A stretch of 39,828 bases of DNA from Candidatus Nitrosopumilus sp. Lineage in GTDB: Archaea; Thermoproteota; Nitrososphaeria; Nitrososphaerales; Nitrosopumilaceae. Shown here one piece after another: positions 16,214 to 24,203 of this stretch. The notes beneath the pieces were generated by a model. It saw only the letters and a program-made list of their open reading frames with translations. It ran no database searches and was not told the DNA's origin. Location: assembly GCA_029263475.1 (NCBI GenBank), contig JAJCXK010000017.1:1-39828 (forward strand), in the 5' to 3' direction. Position numbers and translations under genes: made by a program. Positions within the stretch are counted from its first letter, which is position 1. Each line of letters opens with the position of its first letter.

Positions 16214-16404
16214 GAATTTGGTAAAGTGCTGATTATTGATAATCTTTTTCCCAAATATGCTGCAATATTGCATTGGAAAAAAACGATTTGGCAGATGGTA
16301 AAATCACATCACAGGTAAACAGGTCTCAGAAGCATGCAAACATCCATCAAAGTAAAGAAAGAACTGAAAGAAGCGTGTCAGCTGACAGTGCAATGATGCA
16401 TTCA

Positions 16405-16974
16405 TCAAGGAACTATGGTAAAATCAAATTCTGAATATGCAATTCCATCTGCCTCATGTAGTTCCAAGACCAATGAAGACTTTACCAGCCAGTCATGATG
16501 CTCATCACCTTCAAAATAGAGCTGTGTCGTCAGCAACGGACCTTCCGGCGATGAAACCTTCAAGTGGAGATGTGCAGGCCTGAATTGACCTGCCTCAGAA
16601 TATTTGCCAGGAAACACAGTATCCACTACATACGTGCCATCATCATTTGCATGGACTTTTCCTCGCAGAATAAAGTCTTCAAAATGATACTCGCCGTCTG
16701 AATCAGTCTGCCAGACATCAATTATTGCACCGGGAACGGGATTGCACTCAGCATCCACTACATTTCCTGAAATTATCAGTCTTTTCCCATCCAGAAATTG
16801 GCCAAGCTTTTCTTTTTGAGGTGCTCCTGCTACATAATATGGACCTTCTGCATTGTCTTCAGTTAAAGTGCACAGATGATCAGAGTTTTGCATTCCATCA
16901 TATTGCCACAAGATACTTCCAAGTACCAAGACCACGATAATAGGTACTGCCGAAATAATTACTCTATGAGGCAT
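16405..16974 (-). CDS. membrane-anchored intradiol ring-cleavage dioxygenase-like protein
   Basis: The 189-residue protein has an N-terminal membrane or signal segment (residues 5-23) and then a complete intradiol dioxygenase fold. The entry motif EGPYYVAGAP (43-52) is typical. All four Fe(III) ligands of protocatechuate 3,4-dioxygenase can be matched by eye: Tyr96 in DSDGEYHF, Tyr125 in FPGKY, and His135/His137 in RPAHLHL. Known family members open catechol-type rings with O2; exported versions occur in diverse microbes and their substrates are mostly unknown. The active site would face the outside of the cell. It is shorter than cytoplasmic catechol dioxygenases (about 300 residues), fitting the single-domain group. 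It is transcribed alone, 191 bp upstream of the VOC gene on the same strand. The fold is sure; the substrate is not. Confidence 0.8.
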   Translation of the reverse strand: MPHRVIISAVPIIVVLVLGSILWQYDGMQNSDHLCTLTEDNAEGPYYVAGAPQKEKLGQFLDGKRLIISGNVVDAECNPVPGAIIDVWQTDSDGEYHFEDFILRGKVHANDDGTYVVDTVFPGKYSEAGQFRPAHLHLKVSSPEGPLLTTQLYFEGDEHHDWLVKSSLVLELHEADGIAYSEFDFTIVP

Positions 16975-17551
16975 ATCAGTAAGAAATTATTTGACATCAG
17001 GTAATAAGTTTCTGTCAAAAATATGACAGAATCAGCACATTCGTAATTCTACTGTTAATATACCAAATGAAAGGGATGTGTTGTCTTTGAACTTGACTTT
17101 TGCTTTCCCATAACAATTCTGTTGATGTCATGACTCATCAAAATTGCATTGTCATTGTCCCATCCAATAAAACACAGGGACAAGGTTTTTGACATAGCAC
17201 ACTTGCGATATTTCATTAGATCAGTTTTAACATCTTTCTTTGTACGTTATTTTGACAAATGTCAATCTTCTGACATTTACGATATTTTACACACATCATC
17301 CTGTAAAAAAGAATCAATTTTTTCGTCGCATGTTTTATTTTTTTTTTGTAATTTTAAGTTAGGATCAATTTGCAGATTTCAAAATATTTTTAAACAAATT
17401 CTACATTTCGTCAATATTAAAATTACATATTCCAAACCTTGAAAACGAACATGTGTGATAGATTTTGAAATATTCATATATTTCAAAGAAGACACTTCTA
17501 CATGCATCAAGGATTCAAGATAATTTTAAAAATTAAAAATTGAATTTGGTG
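16975..17551. other. long intergenic stretch
   Basis: This A/T-rich stretch has poly-T runs (about 17339-17347) downstream of no plus-strand gene and contains the promoter of the dioxygenase gene at its left end. A 97-codon open frame on the plus strand starts with a non-standard codon and has biased Phe/Ile/His content; I regard it as chance. Confidence 0.35.
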
Positions 17552-18181
17552 TTACTTGTAGATGTCAGACCAGGATTGGGTATCTTTCAAATCCATACTA
17601 CTTTGAGTATTCGCCTTTCCATTTGACGCATTCACAGAATCAAACAGAGGATTATTTGGTTTGTAGCCATTACATTCAAACTCAAACTCGTCAACTGTTG
17701 CAAATCCTTTGCTTGTAAACCATCCCTCTTCCTTGTCAAACAAAGTAACAACACGGTATTCAGAGATGCTGCAGTCAAAATACTCAAAATGCCTGAACGT
17801 TACACCTTCTTTCTGAAGGTAGACATCAGCGTCAAACTGACCATAATCATGCTGGGTATTTATCACACCCCTCTGAAACGTCATGTCGGCTGCCTCATAC
17901 AAGTATGTCCGATCGTAGTCAACTGCACCTATCAGCTTGAAGACGGGAGAATCAGAAGTTTGATCAAAGCCCGAGACCTGCTCGTAAATCTGGAATCCAT
18001 CTGACTTTTCAACTGCATCACGAAATATGAATTCCGTGTGGATTGTAATGTCATTTGCCCTGGCATATTGTTTCTCGTCTGTTTCCTCAGCTGAAATCTG
18101 CTGCAGGGTGACGCCAAGCATGACCACCAGTGAAACTGTCAGCAAGGATGCAAAAACGAGTTTTTTCTTTATCGAAGTCAC
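17552..18181 (-). CDS. secreted hypothetical protein (209 aa)
   Basis: The protein has a clear signal peptide (MTSIKKKLVFASLLTVSLVV, cleavage near ISA/EET). The mature part is mainly beta-strand: TIHTEFIFRDAVEKSDGFQI, FKLIGAVDYDRTYLYEAADM, EGVTFRHFEYFDCSISEYRV. Two cysteines (in YFDCSIS and FECNGY) could form a disulphide outside the cell. The C-terminal 35 residues are polar and probably flexible. The pattern of paired strands with a repeated F.F...F suggests a jelly-roll or Ig-like sandwich. I do not recognise the family beyond having the look of an exported protein of ammonia-oxidising archaea. It is transcribed alone. Confidence 0.65.
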   Translation of the reverse strand: MTSIKKKLVFASLLTVSLVVMLGVTLQQISAEETDEKQYARANDITIHTEFIFRDAVEKSDGFQIYEQVSGFDQTSDSPVFKLIGAVDYDRTYLYEAADMTFQRGVINTQHDYGQFDADVYLQKEGVTFRHFEYFDCSISEYRVVTLFDKEEGWFTSKGFATVDEFEFECNGYKPNNPLFDSVNASNGKANTQSSMDLKDTQSWSDIYK

Positions 18182-18502
18182 AAATTCATTACATGGTAGA
18201 TTCTATTTACACATATGCTGTATAGATTATAGAATCCCCATACACTATATAGAAAACAAATGATCGCATTAGAAATTAGCAAATCACGTGCATTCTTAAT
18301 TTGAAACTAAGCAATTTGATTTTACCAGACAGGGTGAAAAGCCTGAAAAATGGACAAGTTACAGAATCAAGCAAGTCAAGGTTCTTGAAGATTTGGAAGG
18401 AACAACCTAAAGGACATGAAGGAAAATTTCCGAAAATTAAATCAAACATGCAACTACAGTAAACATAGAAACTAAGTTTTACAGATTAAATTTTAGAAAA
18501 AC
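18182..18502. other. intergenic stretch between secreted-protein and phosphate genes
   Basis: Nothing supported here except the promoter of the secreted-protein gene at the left end. No terminator hairpin is evident after the PiT gene. Confidence 0.35.
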
Positions 18503-19489
18503 TCATACAAACAGATGAATTAGGTAAGTAAACCCGATTCCCATCGCCGCACTTCCTGGAATGGTTATCACCCAGGCAAATACGATCTGCCTTCCAACCT
18601 TCCATCGTACGGCACGTTTTCTGCGAGCAGAACCTGCACCCATTATGGTACCCGTGATTGCATGAGTAGTACTTGCAGGAATTCCAAGAGTTGCAAATAT
18701 TGCAAGCATCACACCGCCTCCAGTCTCTGCGGCGAATCCCTGATATGGTTTGAGCTTTGTTATTTTTACACCCAATGTTTTGATAACCTTGTATCCTCCA
18801 AAAAATGTGCCCAGTCCCATTGCAGTAGCAGCTGCAAATATCACCCAGAGTGGCATTTCCAATTCAGGAATCAATCCGGCCGAGAATAAGATTAAGACAA
18901 TGATTCCCATTGTTTTTTGTCCGTCGTTTGCCCCGTGAGTTAAAGCAAACCATGCGGATGAAACGATCTGCAGCCGTCCAAAGGTTTTGTTTACTATGGC
19001 AGGCCTTCTGTTTGCAAAGATGGTAATTATCAGCCCAGTCAAGAGCAGACCAAAAATTAATCCTCCGACAGGAGCTATCACTATTCCTGCAAAGACCTTG
19101 GTCAGACCCCCATAAACCAGCTTTTCAAATCCCAATCCCATTATTCCTGCACCCATTATCCCCCCAACCAACGAATGACTGTTAGATATCGGCAATCCAA
19201 AGTATGTGCATAGAGTGCTCCAGCCAATTGCGCCTGCCAGTCCACCTACAATCATGTATACGGTAATGTCATCCGGACTGACTATTCCCTTGGCAATTGT
19301 GGTGGCAACGGCGACACCAAAAATGAAAGGACCGATAAAGTTCATGGCTGCAGACAAGGTTACGGCATGTATCGGCTTTAGGACACGAGTGCCAATTACG
19401 GTAGCTACAGAGTTTGCAGAATCATTAAACCCGTTTACAAAGTCAAAGATTAGTGCGACTATAATTGCCCCAATCGCTATCTCAATCAT
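18503..19489 (-). CDS. pitA: PiT-family inorganic phosphate transporter
   Basis: The 328-residue integral membrane protein carries both inverted PHO4 signatures: GFNDSANSVA (residues 20-29) in the first half and THGANDGQKTMG (184-195) in the second. The closing GIPASTTHAITGTIMGAG (269-286) is also typical, followed by the basic SARRKRAVRWK loop. About ten membrane helices are expected. PiT transporters bring phosphate, often as a metal-phosphate complex, into the cell with protons or sodium. The length is shorter than bacterial Pit (about 490) but usual for archaeal forms. It lies 9 bp downstream of its DUF47 partner, an arrangement seen widely. The gene symbol is by family, not by exact orthology. 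Confidence 0.9.
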   Translation of the reverse strand: MIEIAIGAIIVALIFDFVNGFNDSANSVATVIGTRVLKPIHAVTLSAAMNFIGPFIFGVAVATTIAKGIVSPDDITVYMIVGGLAGAIGWSTLCTYFGLPISNSHSLVGGIMGAGIMGLGFEKLVYGGLTKVFAGIVIAPVGGLIFGLLLTGLIITIFANRRPAIVNKTFGRLQIVSSAWFALTHGANDGQKTMGIIVLILFSAGLIPELEMPLWVIFAAATAMGLGTFFGGYKVIKTLGVKITKLKPYQGFAAETGGGVMLAIFATLGIPASTTHAITGTIMGAGSARRKRAVRWKVGRQIVFAWVITIPGSAAMGIGFTYLIHLFV

Positions 19490-19498
19490 AATCTCATC

Positions 19499-20128
19499 CT
19501 AGGTATATTTTAAAACGATATCTTCGATGACATCAGCCACATCTACGCATCGGTCTGATGCGGTCTCCATCGTCTCGTAGATATCTTTTAGCTTGATAAT
19601 CTTAATTGCATCATCTGTTTCAAACAACTCTCGAATTGCTTCCCGGTAAAGGTCATCAACCCGGTGTTCGATATCACTAGTATTTCGGCAGTGATCAATC
19701 ATGTCTTTTGGATTTTTGATTCGCTGCAGCTTTGAAATCATGTATTCCACTTCTTTTGTAGCATTGACAAGCTCTTTTGCCATTTCCTCGCAGTACGGTG
19801 GAGGAGTGGTAATTTTGTAGCTGTAGACTCGTGCTGCGATACCATCCATGAAATCAATCACGTCATCGATCTTCGATGCTATTCTTTGCATGTCCTCTCG
19901 GTCAAGGGGAGTGATGAAAGTCTTGTTTAGTTCCGAGAAAATTTCTCGCGTCAGTACATCAGCTTCTGTTTCCAGTTTGTGGATTTTCTTTGCTTGGTCT
20001 GCATCATCCAAATTAGAAAACAACACGACCACTTCCTCAGATGTCTCAACCGCTTTTTTTGCCAAATTGTCAAGGATCATCAATAGCTCTTTTTCGTTTG
20101 ACTTTATCCACGATAGCCACTGCCCCAT
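19499..20128 (-). CDS. DUF47 PhoU-like accessory protein of the PiT transporter
   Basis: This 209-residue all-helical protein belongs to the DUF47 family, relatives of PhoU that bind metal clusters and work with PiT permeases. Visible elements are AKKIHKLETEADVLTREIFS (residues 46-65), FITPLDREDM (about 71-80) and KLKDIYETMETASDRCVDVADVI near the C-terminus (written here in two parts of the same helix). The protein is cytoplasmic and is thought to control transporter activity. It is first of the two-gene unit, and PiT follows after 9 bp. A TATA-like TTTTTAAT lies 20-30 nt before the ATG. Confidence 0.85.
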   Translation of the reverse strand: MGQWLSWIKSNEKELLMILDNLAKKAVETSEEVVVLFSNLDDADQAKKIHKLETEADVLTREIFSELNKTFITPLDREDMQRIASKIDDVIDFMDGIAARVYSYKITTPPPYCEEMAKELVNATKEVEYMISKLQRIKNPKDMIDHCRNTSDIEHRVDDLYREAIRELFETDDAIKIIKLKDIYETMETASDRCVDVADVIEDIVLKYT

Positions 20129-20149
20129 GTATCGTAGAAGAGATTGTGG

Positions 20150-20188
20150 GATTAAAAACTAACACACGTAAACTATATGTAACTATAT
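20150..20188 (-). promoter_or_regulatory. promoter of the phosphate-uptake pair with a direct repeat
   Basis: On the minus strand a TTTTTAAT box (complement of 20150-20157) lies about 25 nt before the DUF47 start. Just upstream, AACTATAT is repeated at 20171-20178 and 20181-20188 with 10-bp spacing, one helical turn, which is where an activator or repressor site would lie. A link to phosphate control is inference. Confidence 0.35.
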
Positions 20189-20291
20189 AGGAATGCGATC
20201 TAATTCTGAAACATGGTTTTTACATTTAATCTCACATCAGGGTTCAAATTCTAATTGAAAAATTCATCAATTGCACCATCCATAGGTAATC

Positions 20292-20501
20292 ATGGACTAT
20301 AATCTTGGGATAATGGTAGTTCTAGGAATATTGCTTACTGTCGCAATAGTTTCATCCACCATAAACCATCTAAAGAAAACAAGATCAGGTAAAGATACGT
20401 GTACTGTGTGTAGAGGCATGGGATTCATGCCCACATACACAAGCAAGACCATCCCGCCATGCAGAAAATGCAGCGGTACAGGTTACGTGAACAAAGAATA
20501 G
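20292..20501 (+). CDS. membrane-anchored DnaJ-type zinc-finger protein (69 aa)
   Basis: The N-terminus is one membrane helix (MVVLGILLTVAIVSSTI, residues 8-24). The rest is half of a DnaJ central zinc domain: CTVCRGMG (37-44) and CRKCSGTG (57-64), the CxxCxGxG repeat that binds one zinc ion. The zinc domain would face the cytoplasm if the Lys-rich KKTRSGK after the helix follows the positive-inside rule. In DnaJ this element helps hold unfolded protein; alone it may act as a small protein-binding adaptor or redox protein. No J-domain is nearby. It is transcribed divergently from the phosphate genes. Confidence 0.7.
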   Translation: MDYNLGIMVVLGILLTVAIVSSTINHLKKTRSGKDTCTVCRGMGFMPTYTSKTIPPCRKCSGTGYVNKE

Positions 20502-20519
20502 ATTTTACTAATCTTGTAA

Positions 20520-20735
20520 AAGAAGCATCAGGGTATACGACAACGGATTTGCACATTAACAGATGCTCTCTATTCTAAAAAGAAATTGATCGCAATCATT
20601 AACAGAGACATCTCAAACATCATCCCCATTCAAGATAGGACAATTCCGATTGCCACATACGACGCTCTCATTATTTCACAGGTCATCAGAATTACAATGA
20701 TAATGAAACGTGTAAAAACATCAGTACCACAATAA
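20520..20735 (+). pseudogene. possible gene remnant without a start codon
   Basis: An open frame of 71 codons reads TDALYSKKKLIAIINRDISN and then IIPIQDRTIPIATYDALIIS, which looks like genuine conserved protein rather than chance. There is no ATG or GTG in it; a TTG at 20586 would give 49 residues. It may be the 3' part of a gene whose front was lost. The rest of the interval to 21099 shows nothing supported. Confidence 0.3.
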
Positions 20736-21168
20736 AGAAAAAATAGTATTAGCTATGCAAATCACTCATGCTTGTAAAAGGATCGGTTTTTCAAAATTCA
20801 TCTAACAAGAGTGAACATAGAACTATTCATCATTGTCGCATCGAAATCATAATTTGGCATGATAGTTAATGCAACCGCACATACAACAATGCTGCAAACG
20901 TTGGAGCAAGTATGTTATTAGTTTGTGCATGAACTTTACGCGAATAAAAAGAGATTTTTCCAATCATAAAAATACCATTAATGAACAGACATACAATATA
21001 GTGCAGACGTTGATATTCCTTTGAACATCTTCAAACACTTGCACCATGCATGATTAGGATTTTGTCAAACGCCACAGATTAAAAGTCATTTTTTTATCAT
21101 TGATCGAATTTACGGGGATTCGAACATACAATAAATTGTTTTATTATCTAGAAAGAAGGAAATTGGAG

Positions 21169-21990
21169 ATGAAAGGGAATCTGAGAAAATATCTGATGTT
21201 GATTTCAATTGCAATTTTTACAATCAGGGGTACCGTGACAATTTCAGAATACCTTTCAGCAGAGACCAGTTCCACATACGAGAAAATCTATGCAGATAAA
21301 ATACATGAAAGACATAACCAGGAGAAAATAATTGATGACTTTGTCAGAACTTCAGACATGAGTCCTGGCAGTTCGATTCGATTTTATTATCCTGACTCAC
21401 AAAACATCCACAATCGTGATGCGTTTCAGGCATTTAATCTGATTCGACTTCCCGAATACCTTGGAGGAGCAACCAATGACGTATCTTCGTTCAGGGCATA
21501 CAGTGGACTTGATCTGACATCACATTGCATCACAAAGTACTGGCCGCTTACAGGGAGGGATTTCAAAATAGAGGATCCATGCATCAGTCCAGGATATCGC
21601 GTGCTTGACGGAGTATCAGTCCATCCACATGTCAAATTAACAAGAGGTTCAAATGCAGGAGCCCTTCCCCAGTTGGACCTGTCAATTGACGAGGACGGAT
21701 TCCTGTTAGTAGAGTCACCGGTACTCACTAGAGATGAAAACGGAATCATAGGGGTAGGACGAGACGTCTCAGATGAGGAGATACTTGCAGTATCTCAAAT
21801 TCTTCTGAGTATCCATACTGCAGACTTTCCAGATTCAGCAATAGTTCCATTGACACTTGATGGAGGATACTATTTGCATTTTGTAAATCCTGGAAACGGC
21901 AACCATCCTACTTTTGAGTACTATCACCCCACATCCAGACTTGACATGATATCCATGCCAAGTGATTGCAAACAGCTACTGCGTCCGTGA
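21169..21990 (+). CDS. membrane-anchored Rieske-fold protein lacking the Fe-S ligands
   Basis: From the ATG at 21169 (preceded by GGAG) the product has a membrane anchor (KYLMLISIAIFTIRGTVTI) and an exported domain. Residues corresponding to FRAYSG, CITKYWPLTGR, DPCISPGYRVLDG, then ALPQLDLSIDEDGFLLVE follow the order of a Rieske [2Fe-2S] domain (CxHxxC, CPCHGSxY, DG, LPxLxLxxDEDGxLxV). Numbered from the longer start at 21100, the normal ligand positions are Asp138, Thr140, Asp159 and Ile162, while the two disulphide cysteines remain (Cys143, Cys161). It therefore probably cannot hold a cluster. After residue 205 comes a second domain of unknown type. The frame ends at 21990 where another frame takes over, so a frameshift is likely. 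The longer start at 21100 would add 23 residues before the anchor. Confidence 0.55.
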   Translation: MKGNLRKYLMLISIAIFTIRGTVTISEYLSAETSSTYEKIYADKIHERHNQEKIIDDFVRTSDMSPGSSIRFYYPDSQNIHNRDAFQAFNLIRLPEYLGGATNDVSSFRAYSGLDLTSHCITKYWPLTGRDFKIEDPCISPGYRVLDGVSVHPHVKLTRGSNAGALPQLDLSIDEDGFLLVESPVLTRDENGIIGVGRDVSDEEILAVSQILLSIHTADFPDSAIVPLTLDGGYYLHFVNPGNGNHPTFEYYHPTSRLDMISMPSDCKQLLRP

Positions 21991-22204
21991 ATCATGGACT
22001 CCTGACAGTCATGGCTTTACAAGAGAAGCATTTGATGTGTTGTATGATCAGAGGATATTTTATGAGATACATAAGGATGAGTCGAATTATTTTTACTTTG
22101 ATTTCTGCCTGAATGGACACTGGTACAAGATAGAGTCAACGGTGTCATTTGAGAAATTATCCAAGATAATAACAGATGAGTTTGTTTCAAAAAATAATTA
22201 CTAA
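21962..22204 (+). pseudogene. out-of-frame continuation of the Rieske-fold gene
   Basis: This 80-codon frame overlaps the end of the previous frame by 29 bp and has the character of a C-terminal part: SYCVRESWTPDSHGFTREAF, then FYEIHKDESNYFYFDFCLN and a closing amphipathic helix. It starts with GTG. A single-base shift near 21960-21990 would join it to the preceding gene to give about 350 residues. The alternative is a separate small gene with an overlapping start. Confidence 0.45.
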
Positions 22205-22434
22205 GACGAAAGTCTTTTCTATTCTTATACAACCATCACACTCATAATTAATCATCACATGTTTGCAAAATTATGCCTGCAAATGAAAAGACACAGTTAT
22301 CCGTTCAGATTGCCATCATCATGGTTCCAGACCATCAGACACAATGCAATGAGGACTAAAAGAAGAGGAACCGCCAGTTAACGATTAATGAAAACAATAC
22401 CAAAAATGATTTCATCAGGTGGAATTAGGCAATT

Positions 22435-22614
22435 TCAAGACCCCAGAGGAAGTCCGCACCTTGGACATGTCTTGTATCCCTTAGGAGCAGATTTGTTGCA
22501 CTCAAAGCAGAACTTTCCGCCGTAGGATTCTTTTTTTCTCTGCTGCAGATAATATCTTATCAAGATGATACTTGCTGAAGCTACCGCACCGACGATAATG
22601 TAAAGTATTGACAA
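22435..22614 (-). CDS. membrane-anchored zinc-ribbon protein (59 aa)
   Basis: A TTG start just after an in-frame TAA gives a membrane helix (SILYIIVGAVASASIILI), a basic QQRKK segment and a zinc ribbon with CFEC and CPRC (residues 36-39 and 50-53), ending GLPLGS. The design, one helix plus a C-terminal cytoplasmic ribbon, parallels the DnaJ-type protein at 20292. Function unknown. Confidence 0.6.
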   Translation of the reverse strand: MSILYIIVGAVASASIILIRYYLQQRKKESYGGKFCFECNKSAPKGYKTCPRCGLPLGS

Positions 22615-22665
22615 ATTAACATTTAAAATTAAAATTGTTCAATAGATAAATTGTACGTAGAATTC

Positions 22666-22830
22666 ATGTTGAGTGACTTGACAGATGATAACTTTGACGT
22701 GAGCAAGAAATCCATTGTCATCGGCCTGACGATTTCATTATTTGGAATTTTGCTGCAAAGCCATGTCAACTGTAATTATGCGATATCATCATGCATCTTA
22801 TCAGAGGGCATTCTCAAAATATTCATCTAG
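22666..22830 (+). CDS. small single-helix protein (54 aa)
   Basis: MLSDLTDDNFDVSKKSIVIG leads into a hydrophobic helix (LTISLFGILL) and a tail with two cysteines (NCNYAISSC) that may form a disulphide. It lies divergent from the zinc-ribbon gene and converges with the next gene, 4 bp away. Not a known family. Confidence 0.4.
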   Translation: MLSDLTDDNFDVSKKSIVIGLTISLFGILLQSHVNCNYAISSCILSEGILKIFI

Positions 22831-22834
22831 AGGC

Positions 22835-23149
22835 CTATTTCTTTTTCAAAGATGTTTTCTTTTTCTTCTTCTTAGACGCTTTCTTTAGATCATCAAAAGT
22901 CATCACAGGTTGAAACAGTATCCGTGCTTCAAATTTCTTAAACATGGGATCTGCGATTTCACTTAGCCTGTCAGGCTTTGGCACATCTATGATAAACGCA
23001 AATGTCCTGTGGCCCTCAAACTCGTAAAAGTAAGCAGATTCTCCATTGATTTCATTGTAATATTTTTCCAGTTCTCTTATTGCCTTGAGATCCTTGACGA
23101 TCTCTTTGCCTTTTTTTATTGTGGGTTGAATGGTAACAAGTAATTTCAT
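22835..23149 (-). CDS. small alpha/beta protein with a lysine-rich tail (104 aa)
   Basis: The product starts MKLLVTIQPTIKKGKEIVKD, followed by a helix EIVKDLKAIRELEKYY and two strands SAYFYEFEGHRTFAFIIDVP and EARILFQPVM. This strand-helix-strand-strand pattern is that of small dimeric alpha/beta-barrel proteins (DUF3303-like); the match is by eye. The last 18 residues are nearly all Lys (KKKKKKTSLKKK), which may bind nucleic acid or simply be flexible. It is cytoplasmic. Confidence 0.6.
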   Translation of the reverse strand: MKLLVTIQPTIKKGKEIVKDLKAIRELEKYYNEINGESAYFYEFEGHRTFAFIIDVPKPDRLSEIADPMFKKFEARILFQPVMTFDDLKKASKKKKKKTSLKKK

Positions 23150-23310
23150 GATTAAAATCTGAATTGATCATAGATAAATCGTACTGCCTCATCATGGAAT
23201 TAAAATTCCAGTCATACTTTACACGCACATTATCATTCTAAATTTCATTAAAAGAAGTTGAATGGATCAAAGACCAAAACTATTTCTTTTCTGCAGATGT
23301 TGAAAAAGAA

Positions 23311-23568
23311 ATGCCATTATCAGTAAAAAAACTTCTGGATGAATATTTCTCAAAAGAACAGGTTCGCGAGGCATTGCGAGAAGTGGGAGAGCCAACATCT
23401 GGAAACAAAGACAGATTGGCACGACGTTTACATGATGACTGGGAATCGCATAATCGTGATATTTATGAACTGTTGAATTTTACGGATATTGATTCTCTTG
23501 AAATTATCTGTCATCATTACAAATTGAACCCTACGTTCAAAGGAAAAGATGCGTTGAAGGGAAGATAG
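23311..23568 (+). CDS. SAP-type DNA-binding protein, front part of a frameshifted gene
   Basis: The 85-residue frame has two helix-turn-helix pairs typical of SAP or SAP-like motifs: SVKKLLDEYFSKEQVREALR with GNKDRLARRLHDDW, then SLEIICHHYKLNP with FKGKDALKGR. SAP units bind A/T-rich DNA. The frame breaks off just where the next SAP helix should continue (ALKGR then IEKA in the next frame), so the stop at 23566-23568 is probably due to one lost base. As it stands the protein may still fold. Confidence 0.6.
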   Translation: MPLSVKKLLDEYFSKEQVREALREVGEPTSGNKDRLARRLHDDWESHNRDIYELLNFTDIDSLEIICHHYKLNPTFKGKDALKGR

Positions 23569-23789
23569 AAAAGGCAAATTTGCTATTCTTGGACAAGAAA
23601 CCAGTTGTGACTATTGACAGAAACCGTGATTCTCGCGTACTGCAAGCAAAGGTCTCATTAAAAGTCAATTCCAGCAAGCCCAGATCAATGAAATCAAAGA
23701 CCAAGCCAAATGTTGAAGATATCAAATTGAATCACAAGAAATCAAAGACCAAGCAAAGAAGATGGTTCAGCCTCAAAGTTACTTTCTAA
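23569..23789 (+). pseudogene. downstream, out-of-frame part of the SAP-domain gene
   Basis: The frame continues IEKANLLFLDKKPVVTIDRN and SRVLQAKVSLKVN, then a repetitive Lys/Ser tail in which the KSKTK unit occurs twice, ending QRRWFSLKVTF. Adding one base in the GGAAGATAG at 23560-23568 restores a 159-residue protein with the SAP front. On its own it has only a TTG start (23580). Confidence 0.5.
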
Positions 23790-23996
23790 ACTGACACAAT
23801 AATACTTTCCAAAAATGTAAAGATAAGCAGTACAAGTCAGGATCCAAACACCCAGCAGAATAGATGTTCTGCATGTCGTTCATTAAATAGAACGATGCTC
23901 ACCGTTATGCTTCATCTGTTGTGAAGACCCATTCTAGAAACTAGTGTGGCAAGACAAAAGTCAAAAAGATTTAGATCATGGAAGAGTTCAAACCCG

Positions 23997-24167
23997 TTAT
24001 GCTGATGTCACAATTACAAGGCAGGATTTGTCTTTCTCTGCATAGTTCATGTCAAAACTCATCAGATAATCATAAATCTCAAATCCTCTTATCGTACATT
24101 CACTTTTCATATTGTCGTTATGCATTTCATGTTGATAAAGCACGTGAATGATTTGTTCTTGCTTCAA
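23997..24167 (-). CDS. small hypothetical protein (56 aa)
   Basis: A TTG-started frame reads LKQEQIIHVLYQHEMHNDNM and later TIRGFEIYDYLMSFDMNYAE, ending SCLVIVTSA. It has no metal-binding pattern beyond scattered His and two Cys. It follows the broken thermonuclease gene on the same strand by 36 bp. The composition looks coding; the family is not recognised. From 23790 to 23996 I see nothing else. Confidence 0.35.
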   Translation of the reverse strand: MKQEQIIHVLYQHEMHNDNMKSECTIRGFEIYDYLMSFDMNYAEKDKSCLVIVTSA

Positions 24168-24203
24168 AGTGTGTGGAAAACTAATTCATCTCCAAGATCT
24201 GAT

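Noticed and set aside
17149-17442. 97-codon plus-strand frame in a long intergenic stretch
   Set aside because: Non-standard start and A/T-driven Phe/Ile/Lys composition; likely chance.
23985-24010. GAGTTCAAACCCG resembling a tRNA T-arm
   Set aside because: No acceptor or anticodon arms can be paired around it.
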